Source of the DNA: Lachnospiraceae bacterium
GTDB taxonomy: Bacteria; Bacillota_A; Clostridia; Lachnospirales; Lachnospiraceae
DNA length: 5,521 bases
Assembly: GCA_017652545.1 (NCBI GenBank)
Contig: JAGCAV010000338.1
Location: 1-5,521 of the forward strand
Reading direction: 5' to 3'
This document shows positions 1 to 5,484 of this stretch, piece by piece. Made by a program: the position numbers and the translations under genes. The notes under the pieces were generated by a model that made no database searches, had not been told where the DNA came from, and saw only the letters and a list, made by a program, of their open reading frames with translations. Position 1 is the stretch's first letter, and every line of letters starts with the position of its first letter.

Positions 1-789
1 CGCATTGAGCGGCTGATGCAGCTCTTTCCTGATTTTCCCATGGAAAACATCATCATGGGCAAACGCAAGGAGATGCTCCAGGCTGATGTCATGCTGGATG
101 ACGGCGTACATAATCTGCTCTCCTCCGGCACCACGCTCCCGGTTCTGTTCAGGCAGCCATGGAACCGCAATGTTTCCGGCATCTGCTGTGTAAACAATTA
201 TGACGCGTTTCTTTCACTGATCAGCATCATGACCGGATCTGTCCCGGAGATCGACCGTGTGCCCAAGGTACTCTGCATCGTGGGGCCGTCCGGCAGCGGC
301 AAACATGCCCTTGCGGACCATCTGTGCGAATATGATGACTTTGAGGAGATCCGCACATGTACGACCGCATCCCACAGCGGGAAGAACACACATCTTTCCA
401 GGGACACCTTTGAGCAGTATAAAAAAAGCGGATTCTTCCTTGAATCCACTTATTACTGCGGTGAGCAGTACGCGCTTCCCCGCCAGGATATCGACGCCGC
501 CCTTGCCAGAGGCCGTCATGCCGTAGCCGTCATGGATATCTCCGGCTGCATGGCCGTGCACAATCACTATCCCGGCCAGGCAAAGATCCTGTATGTTGAG
601 CGGGACAAACGTGCCTGCGTGCAGTCCATCCTCCAAAAGGAAGGCATCTCCCTGGACCAGCGGACGGACCGCATCCTCTCCATCGACCTGGAGCAGAAAA
701 ACAAGGTTCTGGCCGATCACATCATCCGGCCCGAAGAAGACTTCGCGCAGGCCGCCGCGCATATACAGAAGCTTCTGCTCCCCTCCTGA
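1..789 (+). CDS. NT5C-type HAD nucleotidase / guanylate-kinase-like fusion protein, 5' truncated by window edge
   Basis: The frame is open from base 1 without a stop, so the first in-window ATG (base 16) is probably internal and the true start lies to the left. Numbering from that Met, residues 1-75 resemble the C-terminal half of cytosolic 5'(3')-deoxyribonucleotidases: a KRK segment at 16-18, an acidic VMLDDG motif at 25-30 (HAD motif IV style), then LFRQPWNRN at 44-52. The nucleophile motif DxDxT would be upstream. Residues 84-257 resemble guanylate kinase: a P-loop GPSGSGKH at 90-97, TCTTA at 114-118, FFLEST at 140-145, GEQYALP at 149-155 and VMDISG at 172-177. Several key positions are altered: the Ser/Thr after the P-loop Lys is His97 and the usual TTR arginine is Ala118, so GMP kinase activity is doubtful. 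A role in nucleotide salvage or sensing is inference. The gene is convergent with the transport cluster and probably unrelated to it. Confidence 0.8.
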   Translation, partial: RIERLMQLFPDFPMENIIMGKRKEMLQADVMLDDGVHNLLSSGTTLPVLFRQPWNRNVSGICCVNNYDAFLSLISIMTGSVPEIDRVPKVLCIVGPSGSGKHALADHLCEYDDFEEIRTCTTASHSGKNTHLSRDTFEQYKKSGFFLESTYYCGEQYALPRQDIDAALARGRHAVAVMDISGCMAVHNHYPGQAKILYVERDKRACVQSILQKEGISLDQRTDRILSIDLEQKNKVLADHIIRPEEDFAQAAAHIQKLLLPS

Positions 790-790
790 T

Positions 791-819
791 CTGCCGGCAG
801 ACATCCCTGCTGCCGGCAG
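791..819. terminator. GC-rich stem-loop between convergent genes
   Basis: Two copies of CTGCCGGCAG lie at 791-800 and 810-819, separated by nine bases. Each copy is itself palindromic, so together they form a 10-bp perfect GC-rich stem. The element sits between the + strand stop codon (787-789) and the minus-strand ATPase stop (829-831), where a shared bidirectional terminator is expected. No run of T follows on either strand, so it is not a textbook intrinsic terminator. It could equally act as a 3' mRNA-stabilising hairpin. Confidence 0.5.
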
Positions 820-828
820 TTAAGGTGA

Positions 829-1920
829 TCAGGAAATTGCCGCCAGTTCCTTCAGTCTCCGGTTGCACTCATTCTGTTCCCCGAAGGTTTCCACGGTACA
901 GATCACCTCACGGCATTTTTTCATCTCCTGCTTTGCCTGTTCAAAGATCTTCCCGCTGACCGGTTCATATGCCGGCGAGGAAATGATACGGGTCGCCAGA
1001 TGCCGGGCCGCCTCATAGTCAATGTCATTTTCCTGCAGGATACCGGTTACAAAGGGAATGTTTTCCCGCTGCAGCCTGCGGAACACGGGAATGCCGCTTC
1101 CGCCTCCGGCGATCACGAACACTTCCGGTTCTCCTTCCGGCGCCGGCAGTTCCATACAGCCAAAAGCCGTATCATAGCTGCCTGTTTTGATCCCGTACAG
1201 GTTTTTGATGTAATCCGAATCAAAGATTTCTTCGGCAGTTCCGTATTTCGCGATCGCCGGGCCGTTCACACACATGATCGTGTCCGAAATCTTCTGAGCC
1301 AGATCAAGCTCATGAAGGGACATGATCACGGCTACGGAATTCTCCCGCACCATTTTTCTGAGGATGGAGAGGAATTCCAGCTTATGGCGGACATCCAGGA
1401 ATGACGTCGGCTCGTCCAGGATAATCAGCTCCGGTTCCTGCGCGATCGCTCTCGCGAGGAGCACGCGCTGCCGCTGTCCATCGCTGATCGCGTTGAAGTC
1501 TCTGTCTTTCAGGTCCAGGGCATGCACCAGCTCCAGGGCATCCCCCACCTTCTTCTTATCTTCCTCTCCCAAAAGGCCCAGCGTGCCGGTATAGGGATAA
1601 CGGCCTGTACTGACCACGTCCCAGCATGTCATCAGTTCCGGACGCATGCGTTCCGTGAGAACGACCGCCTGCTTCTTTGCGATCTCATTCCCGGACATCT
1701 TCTGCATGTCCTCTCCGCCTATGAATACCTGCCCACCGATCAGCTTCAGCTGCCTGGTGATACTCTTCAGAATGGTGGATTTACCGGCGCCGTTGGGACC
1801 GATCAGTGTCAGGATCTCTCCCCGCTTCAGCGTGATCTTCACGTCTCTGATCAGCGGTTTGCCGTCATAACCCACATCCATCTGCTGTGTATAGAAATAG
1901 TATTCTCTGTTCATGATCAC
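829..1920 (-). CDS. ABC transporter ATP-binding protein, FecE/BtuD-like, with extra C-terminal domain
   Basis: This is the cytoplasmic ATPase of an iron-siderophore/heme/B12-type importer. Walker A is GPNGAGKST (41-49), the signature motif is ISDGQRQR (145-152, a variant of LSGGQ), Walker B with the catalytic Glu is LIILDEP (165-171), the D-loop is FLD (174-176) and the switch His is in SLHE (201-204). The Q-loop position appears to be Glu90 (VVLTE), as I recall for related clostridial ATPases. At 363 aa it is about 100 residues longer than the usual 250-270. Residues 266-363 form an additional domain beginning EVFVIAGGGSGIPVF, a glycine-rich Rossmann-like turn, with Cys at 336, 341 and 352. 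The start is GTG at 1920, giving a GTGA overlap with the permease stop; an ATG two codons inside (1914) is the alternative. An AGGAAA stretch upstream can serve either. It is the last gene of the cluster and pairs with the preceding permease. The substrate cannot be read from sequence. Confidence 0.93.
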   Translation of the reverse strand: MIMNREYYFYTQQMDVGYDGKPLIRDVKITLKRGEILTLIGPNGAGKSTILKSITRQLKLIGGQVFIGGEDMQKMSGNEIAKKQAVVLTERMRPELMTCWDVVSTGRYPYTGTLGLLGEEDKKKVGDALELVHALDLKDRDFNAISDGQRQRVLLARAIAQEPELIILDEPTSFLDVRHKLEFLSILRKMVRENSVAVIMSLHELDLAQKISDTIMCVNGPAIAKYGTAEEIFDSDYIKNLYGIKTGSYDTAFGCMELPAPEGEPEVFVIAGGGSGIPVFRRLQRENIPFVTGILQENDIDYEAARHLATRIISSPAYEPVSGKIFEQAKQEMKKCREVICTVETFGEQNECNRRLKELAAIS

Positions 1921-2945
1921 CCGTTTCCTTTCCTTCTCCTGATCATGATCCAGATCACGATCGGTGCGCCAAAGATCGCCGTGACCGAACTGATGGACAG
2001 CTCCGTCGGTGCAAAAATGGTTCTGGCGATCAGATCGGAAAACAGGCAGAATACAGCACCGCCCAGAAAACAGGCCGGTGTCATCAGGATCGGTTTTGTC
2101 GTTCTGAACAGGTTCTTGATCAGGTGAGGCACGGCAATTCCGACAAAGGATACCGGTCCGGCAAAAGCAGTCACGCAGGCGGACAGGATGCTGGAACAGA
2201 GGATCAGCACGGTCCTGAACAGAGGAATATTCACGCCCATGTTTCTTGCGTAGGCTTCTCCGAGCAGATATGCGCTGATGGGTTTTGACATCATGAACAC
2301 GATCAGGACCGTAATCATCACGATCAGGGTCATGATCCCCACATCATGCCAGGTCGTGGAGGAAAAGCTTCCCAGGGACCAGTTATGCAGGTTGACAATA
2401 TTTGAGTCGTCGGCAAAGGTCACCGCGAAATCCGTCGCCGCCGAGCAGATATAGCTGATCATGACGCCGCAGATTACCAGCAGTGACATCGATTTTACCC
2501 GCCTTGAAACGATCAGGACAAACCCCATGGAGATCATGGAGCCGAAGAAAGCCGCGAGCACCATCCCGGCCGAGCCGATCATGATGCCCCTGCCCAGGAA
2601 AAAGATCATGACAAAGGCCACGACCAGCTTGGCGCCGGAGGAGATTCCCAGGACAAAGGGACCCGCGATCGGGTTGTGGAAAAAGGTCTGCAGCAGAAAA
2701 CCGGAGACCGACAGGGCACCGCCCAGGATCACTGCCGCCAGGATCCTCGGCAGCCTGATCTGCCAGATGATGCTGTATGCCGTTGATTCTCCGTCCCTGA
2801 AGAAAATGATCCGGAAGATCTCACCGACGGAGACCGGCACACTGCCCGCATTGACATTCCAGACCACCAGGATCACAAGAAGCGCGAGAAGCACCGCGAA
2901 ACCCGTTATATATCTGATGACGCCTGTTCTTTTCTGATTATTCAT
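1917..2945 (-). CDS. FecCD/BtuC-family ABC transporter permease
   Basis: This is the inner-membrane permease of a type II importer (iron-siderophore, heme or cobalamin family). At 342 aa it has normal family length. Family hallmarks are RLPR at 64-67, then GGALSVSGFLLQ and NPIAGPFVLGISSGA (75-105), SLGSFSSTTWHDV (190-202), the coupling-helix region LLGEAYARNMGV (227-238), GPVSFVGIAVPHLIK (263-277), and the end segment DLIARTIFAPTELSISSVTAIFGAPI (304-329). Hydrophobic stretches throughout fit about nine or ten membrane helices. A short basic tail (RRRKGNG) ends the protein. The ATG at 2945 has GGAAG about ten bases upstream. It lies 27 bases after the lipoprotein stop and overlaps the ATPase start by four bases, which implies translational coupling. 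Only one permease gene is present, so it probably works as a homodimer like BtuC. Confidence 0.95.
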   Translation of the reverse strand: MNNQKRTGVIRYITGFAVLLALLVILVVWNVNAGSVPVSVGEIFRIIFFRDGESTAYSIIWQIRLPRILAAVILGGALSVSGFLLQTFFHNPIAGPFVLGISSGAKLVVAFVMIFFLGRGIMIGSAGMVLAAFFGSMISMGFVLIVSRRVKSMSLLVICGVMISYICSAATDFAVTFADDSNIVNLHNWSLGSFSSTTWHDVGIMTLIVMITVLIVFMMSKPISAYLLGEAYARNMGVNIPLFRTVLILCSSILSACVTAFAGPVSFVGIAVPHLIKNLFRTTKPILMTPACFLGGAVFCLFSDLIARTIFAPTELSISSVTAIFGAPIVIWIMIRRRKGNG

Positions 2946-2972
2946 CGTCTGTCATCTTCCAATTGATGTTTC

Positions 2973-3881
2973 TCATTTGATCGAAGCGGAATCCAGCTGG
3001 ATCGTGTAATCGATCTCATGAGGTTTGCTCATTGCTGTCGTGTCAGCCGTCACCGGCATGCTGTAGTCAAAACCGTCCACCGGAATGATAAAGGTGGAAT
3101 TGCCCTCTTCATTGACCGGTTCATACTTTTCATCACCCACGATCATATAGTCGTAGTTGGGACTGGAAAAGATAACCTCAAGGGAAGCTTTTCCGTCTTC
3201 CACCGTCAGAACGGCCGGAGATGAAATGGAAGCCTTGCCGGACCCGCCCTGCAGGAGAGCGTCGATCACATATTCACCGTCTTCAAGCCCCAGTTCTTCC
3301 AGGGTGGTCATGGCCACATTCATGACAGCTCCGCTCGGAAGGGAATAGGATGGAATGCACAGCGTCCTGTCATACCATTTCTGTTTTTTCCGGCTGAAAG
3401 CCGCACACTTGATTCCCTCATCGATGGCTTCCACCGGAATGGTATAAGTCTGTTTTCCTTCGTCGTTCTCTTCATACGCGATATACTCGGACTCATCCGC
3501 CGCCGCTGCTTCCTCCGGTGTGCCGGGATATACGTACATATAGCCGTCTCCGCCCATCGTCATCTTCACACTCATCGAATCGTCACCGACGACCAGCAGC
3601 GCTTCGGTAATATTGAACATGGAACTGCTCGAGAGAACTTCCACATCATAGGCGCCGTTCTGAATGTTTTCGGCGGTGATGGGAACCATCCAGTCCTCCA
3701 CCACATCGTCAACGCTTGTCATCTCGGAAGCCGACGCAATCTTTCCTTCACTGCCCGTATCCTTTGCAGCAGTCTCCGTGGCTTTTTCAGTCAGCGCTTC
3801 CGCACAGGCCGAGATGCTCCAGGTGCCAAGCAACAGGCAGCCGGTCAGGATCATCAGGGTCAGATGTTTCATGGTACGCAT
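2973..3881 (-). CDS. Predicted surface lipoprotein with two NEAT-like (heme/iron-transport-associated) domains
   Basis: The 302-aa product starts with a lipoprotein-type leader: Arg2/Lys5, a hydrophobic core, then ISAC with Cys26 as the likely lipidated residue (LTGC with Cys15 is a poorer match; ACA before Glu28 could be a type I site). A Ser/Thr/Glu/Ala-rich linker runs to about residue 60. Domain 1 (about 63-183) begins WMVPI, contains NGAYDVEVLSSSSMFNI and YTIPVEAIDEGI, and ends KWYDRTL. Domain 2 (about 199-297) begins LEDGEYVIDALL, contains FSSPNYDYMIVGDEKY and FIIPVDGFDYSMPV, and ends TAMSKPHEIDYTI. The repeated plan of G-x-Y start, central Met/Tyr strand, IPV strand and Tyr/His-rich end is NEAT-like, a fold that binds heme in Gram-positive surface proteins. 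Met, Tyr and His288 near the ends are candidate ligands. It lies next to the permease and may supply substrate to it, since no ordinary binding protein is encoded here. Assignment to the NEAT clan is from recall, and the ligand is unknown. Confidence 0.72.
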   Translation of the reverse strand: MRTMKHLTLMILTGCLLLGTWSISACAEALTEKATETAAKDTGSEGKIASASEMTSVDDVVEDWMVPITAENIQNGAYDVEVLSSSSMFNITEALLVVGDDSMSVKMTMGGDGYMYVYPGTPEEAAAADESEYIAYEENDEGKQTYTIPVEAIDEGIKCAAFSRKKQKWYDRTLCIPSYSLPSGAVMNVAMTTLEELGLEDGEYVIDALLQGGSGKASISSPAVLTVEDGKASLEVIFSSPNYDYMIVGDEKYEPVNEEGNSTFIIPVDGFDYSMPVTADTTAMSKPHEIDYTIQLDSASIK

Positions 3882-3891
3882 ATCTTTTATT

Positions 3892-3898
3892 CCTCCTT
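3892..3898 (-). promoter_or_regulatory. Ribosome binding site of the NEAT-like lipoprotein gene
   Basis: On the minus strand AAGGAGG ends ten bases before the ATG at 3881. A second in-frame ATG three codons later (MKH) would be about 19 bases away, so the first ATG is preferred. Confidence 0.7.
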
Positions 3899-3921
3899 AC
3901 ATGCCAGAGATGAAAACAAGA

Positions 3922-3974
3922 GCTGTCTGCAAAACCCGGAACGGTTGGCCCGTTTCCTGTCAGCTGCAGGCAGC
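3922..3974. other. Nested hairpin in the spacer, T-run on the + side
   Basis: GCTGTCTGC (3922-3930) can pair with GCAGGCAGC (3966-3974), nine pairs with one G-T wobble on the + strand (a C-A mismatch on the minus strand). Inside it AACGG (3940-3944) pairs with CCGTT (3950-3954). On the + strand the outer stem is followed by CCTTTTTCTTT, which looks terminator-like against antisense transcription. On the minus strand it is followed by a weaker TCTTGTTTTC. Confidence 0.4.
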
Positions 3975-4043
3975 CCTTTTTCTTTGATACCCTGCTCCGG
4001 CTCTCTCCTGACCGCAGCGCGTTCGGAAAGCGCTCCGGAGCAG

Positions 4044-4074
4044 ACCGCCGCCTGTTCAAACCAGGTCAGGCGGT
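4044..4074 (-). other. Stem-loop just downstream of cbiK stop
   Basis: ACCGCC (4044-4049) pairs with GGCGGT (4069-4074), and CCTG (4051-4054) with CAGG (4062-4065), around a small asymmetric internal loop and a seven-base apical loop. It begins 13 bases after the cbiK stop codon in the direction of transcription. No T-run follows on the minus strand, so a 3'-end stabilising or attenuating hairpin is more likely than a strong terminator. Confidence 0.4.
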
Positions 4075-4087
4075 ATAAAAGTGATGA

Positions 4088-5059
4088 TTATTCAAGAGAG
4101 TCGATGGAATCCTGGACTTTTCCAACATACATCTGCTGAATCTCGGGAACTTCTCCGAGGCCGTTCAGGACTGCTTCCACTTCGTATCCGGCTGCCTTGA
4201 ATACACTGTACCAGGATTCGGGATCTTCCGGATCAGCCATGTCATTGTTTGCATGATCGCCGGCAACAACCATCATGTCGTGAAGAACAACTCTGGTGTA
4301 GCCCTTGTCCGCGATGGCTTCCACAACATCATCCAGAGACGGCTCAGCCTCAACGGTGCCGACATAGTAGTTTTCATATCCGTCAGCAGTCAGCAGTTCC
4401 TGCATTTTGGCATAGATCGCATTGGACTCATGCTCGGTGCCGTGGCCCATGTATACAATCGCGGTTTCGCCGTCGTCATATTCTGACATGATGTCAACCA
4501 TCACCTGCTCGACCTTCGCGAAGTCCTCATCCGTGTTCAGAAGGTTGGCGCCGAGAACGACTGTTTCGAAGGCGTCAGCATACTCAGCCAGGGTCTCCTC
4601 AAGCTCTTCGTACTCAATACCGGCCATCAGATGTGTCGGCTGTACGATCAGTCTCTTGACACCGTTGTCGATGGCTCTTTCCAGCGCTTCCGAGACATTG
4701 TCGATGTGCAGGCCGTCACGCCTTTCCACATGGTCAATGATGATCTGGGCAGTGAAACCTCTCCTGACGGACCAGTCCGGGAATGCTTCGGCGATCGCAT
4801 TCTCAATGCCGCCGATGGTCAGTCTTCTGTTGTCATTGTAGCTGGTTCCGAAAGAGACGACCAGAATCTCATCCTCACCGATCTCATCCTGGTTGCGGAT
4901 GTCATCCAGGGAAGCATCGCCGGTCTCGTAGTTCTCCTCGTCCTCTTCCTCTGCAGCCTCCGTAGCGGCTTCTTCAGCCATCACGGTGAAAGAACCCATG
5001 GCGACCATGGCAGCCATAACTGCTCCTGCAAGTAACACTTTTAAAACCTTTGCTTTCAT
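4088..5059 (-). CDS. cbiK: Exported sirohydrochlorin cobaltochelatase, CbiK family
   Basis: CbiK inserts Co2+ into sirohydrochlorin in the anaerobic cobalamin pathway. The 323-aa product starts at ATG 5059 (AAGGAGG five bases upstream). The open frame extends right to 5266 but that part overlaps the riboswitch and is not credible. Residues 1-28 form a signal peptide: Lys2/4/7, a hydrophobic Ala/Val/Met core and a likely cleavage after VMA28. A very acidic linker follows (about 29-62). The chelatase domain (63-323) opens with EILVVSFGTSYNDNRR, a close match to the CbiK N-terminus. Metal-site residues recognisable by comparison with Salmonella CbiK are Glu149 in GIEYEEL, His206 in MGHGTEH and His269 in VVAGDHANND, so catalysis should be intact. 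Most CbiK proteins are cytoplasmic; a periplasmic, heme-binding form (CbiKP) is known in Desulfovibrio. Its position next to a FecCD transporter suggests work on external tetrapyrrole or metal. It is the first gene after the cobalamin riboswitch. Confidence 0.93.
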   Translation of the reverse strand: MKAKVLKVLLAGAVMAAMVAMGSFTVMAEEAATEAAEEEDEENYETGDASLDDIRNQDEIGEDEILVVSFGTSYNDNRRLTIGGIENAIAEAFPDWSVRRGFTAQIIIDHVERRDGLHIDNVSEALERAIDNGVKRLIVQPTHLMAGIEYEELEETLAEYADAFETVVLGANLLNTDEDFAKVEQVMVDIMSEYDDGETAIVYMGHGTEHESNAIYAKMQELLTADGYENYYVGTVEAEPSLDDVVEAIADKGYTRVVLHDMMVVAGDHANNDMADPEDPESWYSVFKAAGYEVEAVLNGLGEVPEIQQMYVGKVQDSIDSLE

Positions 5060-5064
5060 GTTGT

Positions 5065-5071
5065 CCTCCTT
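5065..5071 (-). promoter_or_regulatory. Ribosome binding site fixing the cbiK start
   Basis: On the minus strand AAGGAGG lies five bases before the ATG at 5059, followed directly by a signal peptide. This decides against the upstream in-frame start at 5266, which falls inside the riboswitch. A complementary TCCTCCT occurs about 80 bases upstream in the same leader. Confidence 0.85.
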
Positions 5072-5182
5072 CTCTCTCTGAAAGAAATGTAGTCTGTCCC
5101 TTTTAAACGGAGGGGTTCCGCTATCAGGATTCGCTGACAGAAAAAGACAGGAGGAATGGCTTCTGCTATGTTTTTTTGCACT
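5072..5182 (-). other. 5' leader between riboswitch platform and cbiK
   Basis: These bases carry no gene. On the minus strand the leader contains TTCCTCCT (5156-5149), of which TCCTCCT is complementary to AGGAGGA over the cbiK ribosome binding site, so it could sequester the site. An A/T-only hairpin (T-run 5188-5183 with A-run near 5177-5171 around AGTGC) is also possible. No second promoter is evident. Confidence 0.4.
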
Positions 5183-5219
5183 AAAAAAGCATCCGGGCCA
5201 ATGACTCGTGGTCGAAGCT
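5183..5219 (-). terminator. Candidate intrinsic terminator in the riboswitch expression platform
   Basis: Just after the aptamer on the minus strand, AGC near 5219 and CCA near 5209 can pair with GCT and TGG on the far side, giving an interrupted stem (AGC/GCT, TC/GA, CCA/TGG with mismatches and bulges) directly followed by six T (5188-5183). Location and T-run suit a transcription-attenuating platform. The stem is imperfect, so translational control through the downstream ribosome binding site is the alternative. Confidence 0.45.
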
Positions 5220-5226
5220 AGGGTCC

Positions 5227-5484
5227 ACACTAAATCAGGCAGGTCTCCTGACTTTCGGATCATCATGTTTCCCGCTGTCCCGATGGCGAGGCGGATCTAT
5301 CCTTTTGAAGGATCTGATCCGGTCCTTATCCATCTGCCGCCTTCCCGGTTTCCCAGTGGCTGCTCTCTTCGAGCCGGACGCAGGAACACTCCCCGATCAC
5401 AGTGACGAGTTCGCACAGGATTTTCACCTGTTTCCCTATTCTCCGCAGTCAGCAATACTACGCTGAGGGCGGCACCTGATGTGT
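5227..5484 (-). ncRNA. Cobalamin (B12) riboswitch aptamer upstream of cbiK
   Basis: Read on the minus strand, the conserved cobalamin riboswitch blocks appear in the right order: AGGTGCC (about 5477-5471), GAATAGGGAA (5441-5432), GGTGAAAATCC (5428-5418), GTCACTGTGA (5405-5396), AGCCACTGGG (5361-5352) and GGGAAGG (about 5345-5339), and the 3' B12 box AGTCAGGAGACCTGCCTG (5253-5236). The closing helix P1 can form between CACATCAGG near the 5' end and CCTGAT...GTG at the 3' end (5475-5484 with 5227-5239). A peripheral nested hairpin lies at 5293-5320. Riboswitches of this family bind adenosyl- or other cobalamins and usually switch genes off when the ligand is abundant. This one sits about 170 bases upstream of cbiK and should control it and probably the lipoprotein and transporter genes. 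Exact ends are approximate. Confidence 0.95.

Larger units (their letters stand above)
3882..4087 (-). other. Structured spacer between cbiK and the lipoprotein gene, no gene seen
   Basis: This 206-base gap is unusually long for a cluster whose other genes are 27 bases apart or overlapping. I find no credible coding sequence and no convincing promoter in it. It holds at least two hairpin-forming regions (3922-3974 and 4044-4074) plus the palindrome GCTCCGGAGC (4032-4041). It may carry a partial terminator or processing site that uncouples cbiK expression from the downstream transporter genes, or a weak promoter I cannot recognise. Confidence 0.5.

Noticed and set aside
214..804. 196-aa minus-strand open frame
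   Set aside because: Antisense to the conserved nucleotidase/guanylate-kinase-like frame; no recognisable domain and no supporting context.
1522..2127. 201-aa plus-strand open frame
   Set aside because: Lies antisense across the ATPase and permease genes, both of which have strong family motifs; composition looks like a shadow frame.
3787..4059. 90-aa minus-strand open frame in the spacer
   Set aside because: Overlaps the lipoprotein signal peptide in another frame, has no good ribosome binding site and shows no recognisable family; the spacer is better read as non-coding.
3981..4087. tRNA, CRISPR or insertion-sequence remnants
   Set aside because: The inverted repeats here are short and unique; there is no cloverleaf, regular repeat-spacer pattern or transposase fragment.
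5060..5266. N-terminal extension of the cbiK frame starting at 5266
   Set aside because: It overlaps the 3' end of the cobalamin riboswitch and the leader, lacks a ribosome binding site, and would bury a clear signal peptide; the start at 5059 has AAGGAGG at five bases.
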